Below are positions 13,567 to 19,151 of a stretch of 23,942 nt of DNA, piece by piece. The notes under the pieces are model-generated. The model was not told the DNA's origin, did no database searches, and worked only from the letters and a program-made list of their open reading frames with translations. Location of the stretch: contig CAZALP010000006.1 of the NCBI GenBank assembly GCA_964486395.1, positions 1 to 23,942 on the forward strand. The letters are read 5' to 3'. This DNA is from CAYYJV01 sp964486395. Its GTDB lineage: Bacteria > Patescibacteriota > Minisyncoccia > Minisyncoccales > MHMH01. Each line of letters opens with the position of its first letter. Position 1 is the stretch's first letter. A program made the position numbers and the translations under genes.

Positions 13567-13989
13567 ATGCCAATAGAAAAATCGGCCGGCGCCGTAATTT
13601 TTAGAAGAGAGAACAAGAAAATTTATTATTTGTTTCTTCATTACGAGGCGGGGCATTGGGATTTTCCCAAAGGCAATATTGAAAAGGGAGAAAAGCCGGA
13701 AGAAGCGGCCCGACGGGAGATTTTTGAGGAGACCGGGATTAAAGATATTGAATTTTTATCCGGTTTTAAAGAGACCATCAAATATTTTTACAAACGGGAC
13801 AACAAAAACTTTTTAAAATTTGTGACTTTCTTTTTAGTCAAAACTGGACAAAAAGAGGTAAAAATTTCCTGGGAGCATATAGGTTTCAAATGGCTTCCGT
13901 ACGAAAAGGCCTTAGAACAGTTAACTTTCAAAAATGCCAAAGAAATTCTCAAAAAAGCAAATTTTTATCTCAAAGCAAAGTGTAAATAA
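13567..13989 (+). CDS. NUDIX hydrolase (Ap4A-hydrolase / MutT-like)
   Basis: 140 residues with a perfect Nudix box at 36-58 (G36, E42, R50-E51, E54-E55, G57) inside WDFPKGNIEKGEKPEEAARREIFEETGI. The N-terminal KSAGAVIFRR and the HYEAGHWDFPKGNIEKGE arrangement resemble Ap4A hydrolases (bis-5'-nucleosyl tetraphosphatases) more than MutT. It hydrolyses a nucleoside diphosphate linked to another moiety with Mg2+; the substrate is not determined. AGGGA at 13556-13560 lies 6 nt before ATG 13567. The MGMT-like gene follows after 2 nt, so the two are probably co-transcribed in a DNA or nucleotide housekeeping pair. Confidence 0.92.
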   Translation: MPIEKSAGAVIFRRENKKIYYLFLHYEAGHWDFPKGNIEKGEKPEEAARREIFEETGIKDIEFLSGFKETIKYFYKRDNKNFLKFVTFFLVKTGQKEVKISWEHIGFKWLPYEKALEQLTFKNAKEILKKANFYLKAKCK

Positions 13990-13991
13990 CT

Positions 13992-14288
13992 ATGCCACGG
14001 CATAAAGATCGCACACATGGTTTTCGGGAGAAGGTTTATGAAGTGGTCCGAAAAATTCCTCTGGGAAAAGTTTTGAGCTACAAAGAGGCGGCAAGATTAG
14101 CTGGTCGTCCCCGGGCCTTTAGAGCGGTGGGTAATATTTTGAATAAAAATAAAGATCCAAAAATTCCTTGCCATCGGGTTATTAAATCTAACGGTGAGAT
14201 TGGTGGTTACAGGGCTGGACAAAAAAAGAAGATCGCGTTACTTAAAAAAGAAGGAATTTTAATAAAAAAGAAGAAAGCAGTTCTTTGA
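13992..14288 (+). CDS. MGMT-family alkyltransferase-like protein (DNA-binding domain only)
   Basis: 98 residues corresponding to the C-terminal domain of O6-alkylguanine-DNA alkyltransferases. FREKVYEVVRKIPLGKVLSYKEAARLAGRPRAFRAVGNILNKN contains the helix-turn-helix with the arginine finger (RAVGN), and IPCHRVI carries the alkyl-acceptor Cys60 in PCHR (59-62), followed by GEIGGYRAG. The N-terminal domain is missing, as in ATL (alkyltransferase-like) proteins, but those have Trp in place of Cys, so this one may still be a suicide methyltransferase. It is at least a lesion-binding protein. It is coupled to the NUDIX gene and ends just before the purF relic. Confidence 0.87.
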   Translation: MPRHKDRTHGFREKVYEVVRKIPLGKVLSYKEAARLAGRPRAFRAVGNILNKNKDPKIPCHRVIKSNGEIGGYRAGQKKKIALLKKEGILIKKKKAVL

Positions 14289-14295
14289 AAAGCTA

Positions 14296-14780
14296 GTGAG
14301 GAGGATAGTTATACAAGATAAATGCGGCGTATTTGGCATTTGGTCAGATAAAAAGGAAGTGCCCTCCGATATTTATATTGCCTTTCTACAAGTGCAGCAC
14401 CGGGGCCAAGAATTTGCCGGTGTTGTTTTTGTTAGTGGGGGAAAGCTTTTTTTCTCGTTTGGGAATAGGCACCGCAGACCAGGTCTTTTGGGCAGAAATT
14501 CCTGAAGAGAAACCGGTGAAAACTATCTTAGGGATGCACGAGAAAGGGGAGAACCACAGAAAAATATTGTTTCTTACTTGAAAGAAATAAAACTATATTA
14601 AAAGAAAGCGTTTTAGATAAATTAAAAAGGAAAATAGCCATAAGACATGTCAGGCATTCTGCCACTGGCGGGGGAATTATAGCTAATGTCCAGCCCATGA
14701 CTGGATGGTTTCGGGGAAGACAGGCTCAAAATTTCTGCGCAGGTTGCTTTACCGATCGTTATCCTGTAAATAAAGATTAA
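14296..14780 (+). pseudogene. purF: purF relic: glutamine amidotransferase part, frameshifted and truncated
   Basis: Fragments of amidophosphoribosyltransferase lie in three frames. From 14296: DKCGVFGIW with the N-terminal nucleophile Cys and FLQVQHRGQEFAGVV. After a T7 run (14447-14453) homology moves to another frame (RLGIGTADQVFWAEIPEE). From about 14601 it resumes in the third frame as DKLKRKIAIRHVRHSATGGGIIANVQPM, matching the family's IGHVRYSTTG..NAQP, and stops at 14778-14780. The rest of the amidotransferase domain and the whole phosphoribosyltransferase domain are missing, so the gene is dead. The intact enzyme starts purine synthesis from PRPP and glutamine. The T7 shift could be an assembly error, but truncation and the second shift cannot be explained that way. 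This fills the 586-bp stretch without an intact gene. Confidence 0.85.
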
Positions 14781-14810
14781 AACCACTCATCTTTTATGAA
14801 TGGTTTTTTA
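14779..14810 (+). terminator. Terminator-like hairpin after the purF relic
   Basis: AAAACCACTCAT (14779-14790) pairs with ATGAATGGTTTT (14795-14806), one mismatch, around CTTT, and the stem is followed by TTATT. It directly precedes the -35 of the phosphatase promoter. Confidence 0.65.
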
Positions 14811-14839
14811 TTGACAGTTTTACTCCACTGGTTTATATT
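14811..14839 (+). promoter_or_regulatory. Sigma-70-type promoter of the phosphatase gene
   Basis: TTGACA (14811-14816), 17-bp spacer, TATATT (14834-14839). The predicted start near 14846 leaves a ~29-nt leader with AAGGAG at 14863-14868, 6 nt before ATG 14875. This is the best-formed promoter in the window. Confidence 0.8.
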
Positions 14840-14874
14840 AATCCAGTAGACCTTTCACAATAAAGGAGCAAGCA

Positions 14875-15354
14875 ATGAACAGTTTGGAAAAAAAGTTTAA
14901 TTTTGGTGTGGTCAGCGCGGGAAGAATTTATCGGAGTCGTCAGCCGGACAAAGAGTTCCTAGAATATCTTAAAAAGAAATACAACATTAAGACCATTGTT
15001 GTTTTGAGAACTAATCTTGATGAATCTGAAAAAGAATTCTGTCAAAACAACGGAATCCAATTGATTAAATTGCCAGTAAAAAGATGGCGGCGTTGGCCAG
15101 AGCCGAAAGGAATACAAGATTTTTTTAGACTTTTGGATAAACGAGATTGTTGTCCCGTACTCGTTCATTGCTGGCATGGAAAAGACAGAACCAGCGCCCT
15201 AATCGCTCTTTATCGATTGGGATACGAAAATTGGAAATTTAAAGAAGCAATAAATGAAATGAAACATTGGAAAGCAAATTGGTTGTGTCGTTTGTTTATT
15301 CGAACTCATGCTTATAAAATTCTTGCGGGCCTCGAAGGAAAAAATACAAGTTAA
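14875..15354 (+). CDS. Dual-specificity / tyrosine phosphatase-like protein
   Basis: 159 residues of the cysteine-phosphatase fold. The P-loop is HCWHGKDRT at 98-106, fitting H-C-x5-R with C99 as nucleophile and R105 binding phosphate. The upstream GRIYRSRQPDKEFLEYLKKKYNIKTIVVLR matches the start of bacterial DSP-like proteins (R-S-x-Q-P and I-x-x-V-x-x-L-R). The general-acid Asp is not obvious in the WRRWPEPK loop. The protein could act on phosphotyrosine, phosphoinositides or other phosphate esters. It is a single-gene unit with its own promoter, a strong SD and a terminator, unlike most genes here, so it may be separately regulated. Confidence 0.85.
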   Translation: MNSLEKKFNFGVVSAGRIYRSRQPDKEFLEYLKKKYNIKTIVVLRTNLDESEKEFCQNNGIQLIKLPVKRWRRWPEPKGIQDFFRLLDKRDCCPVLVHCWHGKDRTSALIALYRLGYENWKFKEAINEMKHWKANWLCRLFIRTHAYKILAGLEGKNTS

Positions 15355-15384
15355 AAAATCTCGGTTTTTTTAAACCGAGATTTT
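15355..15384. terminator. Strong bidirectional terminator between the phosphatase gene and rplT
   Basis: AAAATCTCGGTTT (15355-15367) pairs perfectly with AAACCGAGATTTT (15372-15384) around TTTT; 13 bp. It serves both convergent genes, and its right end includes the first base of the rplT stop codon. Confidence 0.92.
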
Positions 15385-15728
15385 CATTTTACATTTTCCA
15401 CTATTTTTTTGAAAATATCAGGACGGGTTTGGGCAAGCTGAGATAATATTTTTCGGTCAAGATCGATTTTATTTTTCTTTAAACCGTAGATGAATTTGCT
15501 GTAAGAAAGACCTTCCTTGCGGCAGGCAGCGGAAATTTGAGTTTGCCAGAGTTTTCTCATTTCTCTCTTTTTTTCTTTTCTGCCGCGGTAAGCGTGAGCC
15601 CAAGCGTGGCGCAGGGCATCTTTGGTTAATTTTAACCTTCTTTTTCTTCCCCAACGGAAACCTTTGGCTTGTTTGAAAAGCCGTTTTTTCTTTTTTCTAG
15701 CAGCTTTGCCTCTTTTAACGCGCACCAT
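15384..15728 (-). CDS. rplT: Ribosomal protein L20
   Basis: 114 residues, normal for L20. It has the very basic N-terminal extension that threads into 23S rRNA (VKRGKAARKKKKRLFKQAKGFRWGRKRRLK), then ALRHAWAHAYRGRKEKKREMRKLWQTQISAACRKEGLSYSKFIYGLKKNKIDLDRKILSQLA in segments, the globular domain conserved in all bacteria. L20 is needed early in 50S assembly and in several bacteria represses its own operon by binding the leader upstream of rpmI. It lies 3 nt after rpmI on the minus strand with no recognisable SD and is last in the smpB-ssrA-infC-rpmI-rplT block. Confidence 0.97.
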   Translation of the reverse strand: MVRVKRGKAARKKKKRLFKQAKGFRWGRKRRLKLTKDALRHAWAHAYRGRKEKKREMRKLWQTQISAACRKEGLSYSKFIYGLKKNKIDLDRKILSQLAQTRPDIFKKIVENVK

Positions 15729-15731
15729 ATA

Positions 15732-15917
15732 TTAATATTTCAGGAGTTGCTTAATTTTCTTAGCTTCAGATTTGGACACTTCCACCCATTTGCGAGCTTT
15801 CCTTCTTTTTTTACCTCCCTTTTTAGCCAAAAAATGGTCCTGTCCCGTGGGCCTTCTCAATATTTTACCGCTTTTGGTGATTTTAAATCTTTTGGATACG
15901 GATTTTCTGGTTTTCAT
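15732..15917 (-). CDS. rpmI: Ribosomal protein L35
   Basis: 61 residues from ATG 15917 (MKTRKSVSKRFKITKSGKIL...). The start was placed here because L35 begins M-K/P-T-x-K-S-x-x-K-R-F; upstream in-frame codons would add a non-homologous extension made from the heptamer-repeat DNA. The protein is short and basic with the conserved RRPTGQDHFLAKKGGKKRRKARK stretch (residues 21-43, a typical L35 core). It is a 50S component near the exit of the tunnel. No SD precedes the ATG, and the gap to infC (83 bp) is filled by the CACNAAT/ATTNGTG cluster, where an L20-responsive leader would be expected. Confidence 0.95.
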   Translation of the reverse strand: MKTRKSVSKRFKITKSGKILRRPTGQDHFLAKKGGKKRRKARKWVEVSKSEAKKIKQLLKY

Positions 15918-15926
15918 AAAATCTAA

Positions 15927-16000
15927 CACTAATACACGAATTGGCACCAATGTTAGGAATTAAATATTAGTGTCATTCGTGCGTTATTAGTGAATTGGTG
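15927..16000. repeat. Cluster of seven CACNAAT/ATTNGTG heptamers forming a nested hairpin
   Basis: Left side: CACTAAT 15927-15933, CACGAAT 15935-15941, CACCAAT 15945-15951. Right side, inverted: ATTAGTG 15966-15972, ATTCGTG 15975-15981, ATTAGTG 15986-15992, ATTGGTG 15994-16000. The outer pairs CACTAATA-CACGAAT and ATTCGTG-...-TATTAGTG are exactly complementary, so the infC-rpmI intercistronic RNA can fold into a long hairpin. The last unit abuts the infC stop. Confidence 0.8.
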
Positions 16001-16513
16001 TTATTCCTTGCTAATAATCATTGTGAACCCTCGAGGCTCCCTTTTAATTTCTCTTTCTGCTTTGTAAGGAATTAATTTTTGGAGAATTTCTAGGAACGTA
16101 TTTATTTTTTCTCTGGCGTGATCTCCCAGGGCTTTTTCTCTTCCCCTTAGACGCAGTTCAATTTTTACTTTGTTTCCCTCTTTCAAGAATTTTTCCGCCT
16201 GTCGGGCTTTCACTTCCAAGTCGTGCTGAGCCATATTGAATCCCAGTCTGATTCCTTTCAATTCTCCGCCTTTTTGTTTTTTGGCAGATTCTTTTTCTCT
16301 TTTCTTCTGCTGATAGAGGAATTTTCCGTAATCCATTATTTTGCAGACCGGGGGCTCTACTTTGCTGGTAACCTGAATTAAATCTAAATTACGCTCCTGA
16401 GCTTTTTGGAGCGCCTCTTCCAATGTCAATACTCCCAGCTGGTTACCCGATTCGTCTACGACTCTGACTTCTTTTGCCCTTATTTGTCTATTGATGAATG
16501 TTCGTTTTTGCAA
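16001..16513 (-). CDS. infC: Translation initiation factor IF-3
   Basis: 170 residues, full length. The N-domain shows FINRQIRAKEVRVVDESGNQLGVLTLEEALQKA and PPVCKIMDYGKFLYQQKKREKE, the family hallmark; the lysine-rich linker leads to the C-domain (KGIRLGFNMAQHDLEVKARQAEKFL, VKIELRLRGREKALGD, EREIKREPRGFTMIISKE). IF-3 splits ribosomes and proofreads the start codon. The first start codon in frame is TTG 16513, 6 nt downstream of the tmRNA 3' end, with no SD; non-AUG infC starts are usual in bacteria (AUU or AUC), and ATC codons further in (codon 7) cannot be excluded. Followed by rpmI and rplT as in many bacteria. Confidence 0.95.
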   Translation of the reverse strand: MQKRTFINRQIRAKEVRVVDESGNQLGVLTLEEALQKAQERNLDLIQVTSKVEPPVCKIMDYGKFLYQQKKREKESAKKQKGGELKGIRLGFNMAQHDLEVKARQAEKFLKEGNKVKIELRLRGREKALGDHAREKINTFLEILQKLIPYKAEREIKREPRGFTMIISKE

Positions 16514-16519
16514 AGTAAG

Positions 16520-16841
16520 TGGAGGTGCCGAGAGTTGAACCCGGATCCAGAAATTTTACTAAAATCATTCTACAAGCTTAGTCTATTTTGCCGTTCGAAA
16601 TACTGAATATAAAATAGACAAAACTTCAGCATTTCCAGCCTCTTTAATTTCCCGGAATCTTCGAGGCAAAGAAACCGGACATCTCGATTTATATAACACC
16701 TGAGATAGTCTATCGAGAATCAACTATTCAGATGGCGTTACGCTAAAGCGTAAGCTGGTTGTTTGAATAAATTGGCATTTATTCTAAGAACTTTTACTTG
16801 CAGATTTTAGCAAAGAATAACTGTCGAATCCTGTCACCCCC
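16520..16841 (-). ncRNA. ssrA: Transfer-messenger RNA (tmRNA)
   Basis: One-piece tmRNA of 322 nt. The 5' end GGGGGTGACAGGATTCGACAG begins at 16841 and its first 7 nt pair with CACCTCC (16527-16521), one G-U pair; the T-arm reads GGGTTCAACTCTCGG just before. A is the discriminator at 16520, and CCA is not encoded (ACTT follows). The mRNA-like part starts with GCC at 16776-16774 and codes ANLFKQPAYALA followed by TAA (16740-16738); the YALA end is typical of degradation tags. TTACGC...GCGTAA at the tag end gives the usual helix 5. It rescues stalled ribosomes together with SmpB, whose gene ends 9 nt upstream. Confidence 0.95.
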
Positions 16842-16850
16842 CTCTTTCTG

Positions 16851-17300
16851 TTACCCCTTCAATTTTAATTCCCTTTCGATTTCTCTGTCTATCGCCCGTT
16901 TTTTCAATAATTCCTTTTTGCCGGGCTTTTTTCTTCCTTTGGCCAAGGCGAATTCTAACTTAATTTTACCCTTTTTAGTATATACCCTCAAGGGCACTAA
17001 AGTCAAGCCTTTCTGCTGCGATTTCCCGATTAAATATTTGATTTCTGATTTTTTCAACAACAATTTTCTCAATCTGGTGGGATCGTACTCCGCGGGTACG
17101 TTTTTGGGCTGGTAGGGAGGAACGGTGGTGTTAAGCAGGAAGACTTCCTCGTTTTTGAGGACTACGTAAGAACCTGTCAGGGCCATTTTGCCGGATTTGA
17201 TGGATTTGACCTCCTGACCCGTTAAAACCATCCCGGCTTCGAACCTTTCCAAGATGTCGTAGTTGAAATAGGCTTTTTTATTTTCTGCCAAGACTTTCAT
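16851..17300 (-). CDS. smpB: SsrA-binding protein SmpB
   Basis: 149 residues from ATG 17300 (MKVLAENKKAYFNYDILERF); an ATG 24 nt further upstream would add MLKLKYIT, which has no counterpart in the family. The OB-fold barrel is complete: AYFNYDILERFEAGMVLTGQEVKSIKSGKMALTGSYV in pieces, NTTVPPYQPKNVPAEYDPTRLRKLLLKKSEI and GLTLVPLRVYTKKGKIKLEFALAKGRKKPGKKELLKKRAIDREIERELK, with the basic C-terminal tail that enters the mRNA channel. It carries tmRNA to stalled ribosomes. The gene is 9 nt upstream of ssrA on the same strand, so protein and RNA partner share transcription. Divergent from argS. Confidence 0.97.
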   Translation of the reverse strand: MKVLAENKKAYFNYDILERFEAGMVLTGQEVKSIKSGKMALTGSYVVLKNEEVFLLNTTVPPYQPKNVPAEYDPTRLRKLLLKKSEIKYLIGKSQQKGLTLVPLRVYTKKGKIKLEFALAKGRKKPGKKELLKKRAIDREIERELKLKG

Positions 17301-17310
17301 GGTAATGTAC

Positions 17311-17339
17311 TTTAATTTTAGCAAGAATCGGGTTAAAAT
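17311..17339 (+). promoter_or_regulatory. Candidate argS promoter, start site at or next to the ATG; overlaps the smpB promoter
   Basis: TTTAAT (17311-17316), 17-bp spacer, TAAAAT (17334-17339), then 7 nt to ATG 17347. On the other strand TAAAAT (17320-17315) with TTTAAT 17 bp upstream would start smpB transcription about 8 nt before its ATG. Both genes lack an SD. The 46-bp divergent gap holds both promoters. Confidence 0.45.
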
Positions 17340-17346
17340 TAAATTG

Positions 17347-18948
17347 ATGATTCGTCAAGAGATAATAAAATTAGTGAGGAAGGCCGTAAAAGAGGCGGGT
17401 TTCAGGGTGCCAGAAATAGTTGAAGTTGAGCGTCCCGAAGATGAAAATCATGGAGATTACTCTATCAATCTCGCTTTGCAGTTGGCCAAAACATTTAAAA
17501 TGGCTCCAAAGCAAATAGCCGATACCCTGAGATCTCATATCCTAAACCTTCAACCCGGTATTTTTGAGAAAGTTGAAGTGGCGGAGCCGGGCTTTATTAA
17601 TTTTTTTCTTTCCCAGGATTATTTGCAGAAACAAGTTGAAAAGATAACAAAAGAAAAAGACAAATTTGGCCAATTGAAGAAACAAGGGAAGATAAACGTT
17701 GAGTCGGTTTCTGCCAATCCCACGGGCCCCCTTCATATTGGCAATGGCCGGAATGCCTTTGCCGGAGACGTTATTTCCAATGTCTTGCAAAAAGCAGGCT
17801 ACCAGGTAACCAGAGAATATTTTGTGAACGATGCCAAAGGCAGTAAACAGATTCAGGAATTGGGCAAGACAGCCGTTGGCGAAGGCACCGTTTATTTAAA
17901 TGCTTATCTTCGTTCACGAATTCAAAAGTCAAATCTCAAAATTCAAAATTATAAGTCAAAATTTAAAAATAAAAATCTTTACGGGGAAGCCGGTTATGTA
18001 TTGGCTCAGGTAGTACAAAAGGATACTAAAGACTTCCTTGAGAAAAAACTGAAAATTAAATTTGATAAATGGGTTTCCGAAGAAAAGGATATTTACCAAA
18101 AAAGCAAAGTTAAGAAAGTTTTTAACTGGCTGAAAAAGAACAACTTAGTTTATGAAAAAGAAGGGGCTTGGTGGCTAAAAACTTCCCAATTTGGCTCAGA
18201 ACGCGATTGGGTGATTGTCCGAAAATCCGGAGAACCAACCTATTTTCTTTCAGATATCGCTTACCACCGGGACAAATTCAACAGGGGATTTCAAAAAGTT
18301 ATCGACATTTGGGGAGCGGACCACCAGGCTCACGTTTCTAAAATGAAAGCGGCGGCCAAAATGCTGGAATATGAGGGTAATTTGGATATTTTAGTGCTGC
18401 AACTGGTGACCTTGAAGGGGAAAGAAAAAATTTCCAAGAGAAAAGGAGATATTATAACTTTGGAAGAATTAGTGGATGAGATCGGGCCCGATGTAGCCAG
18501 ATGGTTTTATCTGCAAAAATCCCTGAATACCCATATGGAAATTGATTTGTCTCTGGCCAAGGAGCAATCGGAGAAAAACCCGGTATATTACGTTCAATAC
18601 GCTCATGCAAGAATCTCTAGTATTTTTAGAAAATTTAGAAAAACTCAACAGGACAAGAAATATACACCTGTCGATTTATTGTCCCATCCCAGTGAGTTGG
18701 TGTTGATTAAGCAATTAATTAGATTTCCGGAAATTGTGGAAGATACAGCCGGAGATTATCAAGTGCAGCGCCTCCCTCAATATGCCCTAGCTTTGGCCAC
18801 CGCCTTTCACCAATTTTACAGAGACTGCCGAGTGCTTTCCGACAATGAAAAGCTGACACGGGCTCGCTTGAGTTTGGTTTTGGCCGCTCAAATCGTTCTC
18901 AAAAACACCCTTTCTTTAATGGGCATTTCCGTTCCGGAAAAGATGTAA
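17347..18948 (+). CDS. argS: Arginyl-tRNA synthetase
   Basis: 533 residues from ATG 17347 (MIRQEIIKLV); an upstream ATG at 17299 would add residues that overlap smpB and lack homology. Order: N-terminal Add-1 domain (HGDYSINLALQLAK), class I catalytic domain with the HIGH-type motif PTGPLHIGN (HIGN 130-133), YFVNDAKGSKQ, the VIDIWGADHQAHV block, KMSKS-type loop EKISKRKGD (361-365), and the DALR anticodon domain from about residue 415 (YYVQYAHARISSIFRKF ... FHQFYRDCRVL). It charges tRNA-Arg. About 20 residues near 192-211 (IQKSNLKIQNYKSKFKNKN) are encoded by an AT-rich array and are probably a surface insertion. Confidence 0.96.
   Translation: MIRQEIIKLVRKAVKEAGFRVPEIVEVERPEDENHGDYSINLALQLAKTFKMAPKQIADTLRSHILNLQPGIFEKVEVAEPGFINFFLSQDYLQKQVEKITKEKDKFGQLKKQGKINVESVSANPTGPLHIGNGRNAFAGDVISNVLQKAGYQVTREYFVNDAKGSKQIQELGKTAVGEGTVYLNAYLRSRIQKSNLKIQNYKSKFKNKNLYGEAGYVLAQVVQKDTKDFLEKKLKIKFDKWVSEEKDIYQKSKVKKVFNWLKKNNLVYEKEGAWWLKTSQFGSERDWVIVRKSGEPTYFLSDIAYHRDKFNRGFQKVIDIWGADHQAHVSKMKAAAKMLEYEGNLDILVLQLVTLKGKEKISKRKGDIITLEELVDEIGPDVARWFYLQKSLNTHMEIDLSLAKEQSEKNPVYYVQYAHARISSIFRKFRKTQQDKKYTPVDLLSHPSELVLIKQLIRFPEIVEDTAGDYQVQRLPQYALALATAFHQFYRDCRVLSDNEKLTRARLSLVLAAQIVLKNTLSLMGISVPEKM
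17919..17977. repeat. AT-rich array inside argS (TCAAAATT-type)
   Basis: Imperfect units such as AATTCAAAAGTC, AAATCTCAAAATTC, AAAATT and GTCAAAATTT, in frame, encoding a Lys/Asn/Gln-rich insertion near residue 200 of ArgRS. Confidence 0.65.
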
Positions 18949-19007
18949 TCTCTTGACCCTCAACCCCGTTTATGTTAAGTTGCCCTGTAGCTGTTTTTCA
19001 ATTGAAT

Positions 19008-19124
19008 AAGGAGGTAGAAATAAAAAAACAGAAGCTGGATTATGATTTGAAAGGTAGCCCTGTTCCCCAAGTAAGTAAAAAACATAAGAGCCTTTTGACA
19101 AAACAAAGGTTTTTTATATTATAA
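19008..19124 (+). other. Strong SD followed by an ATG-less 34-codon open frame (possible decayed gene or leader peptide)
   Basis: AAGGAGGT (19008-19015) is among the best SD sequences in the window, yet no ATG follows at normal distance. At 19020 the codon is ATA and begins an open frame (ATA-KKQKLDYDLKGSPVPQV...) ending with TAA at 19122-19124; an in-frame TTG also lies upstream at 19002. A weak TTGACC-N17-TAAGTT (18953-18981) could transcribe it. The frame overlaps the promoter of the next gene. It may be a small gene that lost its ATG, a leader peptide, or chance. Within 18949-19151 I see no other gene. Confidence 0.3.
19095..19122 (+). promoter_or_regulatory. Promoter of the OMPDC-like gene
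   Basis: TTGACA (19095-19100) with -10 candidates TATTAT (19117-19122, 16-bp spacer) or TATAAA (19120-19125, 19-bp). A perfect 12-bp palindrome AAAGAGCTCTTT (19125-19136) lies at the expected transcription start, and AGGAGG (19141-19146) is 5 nt before ATG 19152. Confidence 0.65.
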
Positions 19125-19151
19125 AAAGAGCTCTTTCAAAAGGAGGCGAAA

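Noticed and set aside
14447..14453. Assembly error as the sole explanation for the broken purF
   Set aside because: Correcting one T in the T7 run restores only part of the frame; a second shift and loss of the PRTase domain remain.
15918..15950. rpmI N-terminal extension MVPIRVLVLDF
   Set aside because: Encoded by the heptamer-repeat DNA and absent from L35 proteins.
17299..17346. argS starting at ATG 17299 and smpB starting at ATG 17324
   Set aside because: Each would add family-foreign N-terminal residues and make the divergent genes overlap; the inner starts match the family N-termini.
19091..19115. Terminator CCTTTTG...CAAAGG-TTTTTT upstream of the OMPDC-like gene
   Set aside because: Only 5-6 pairs with a bulge, and it overlaps a good TTGACA -35; the promoter reading is simpler.
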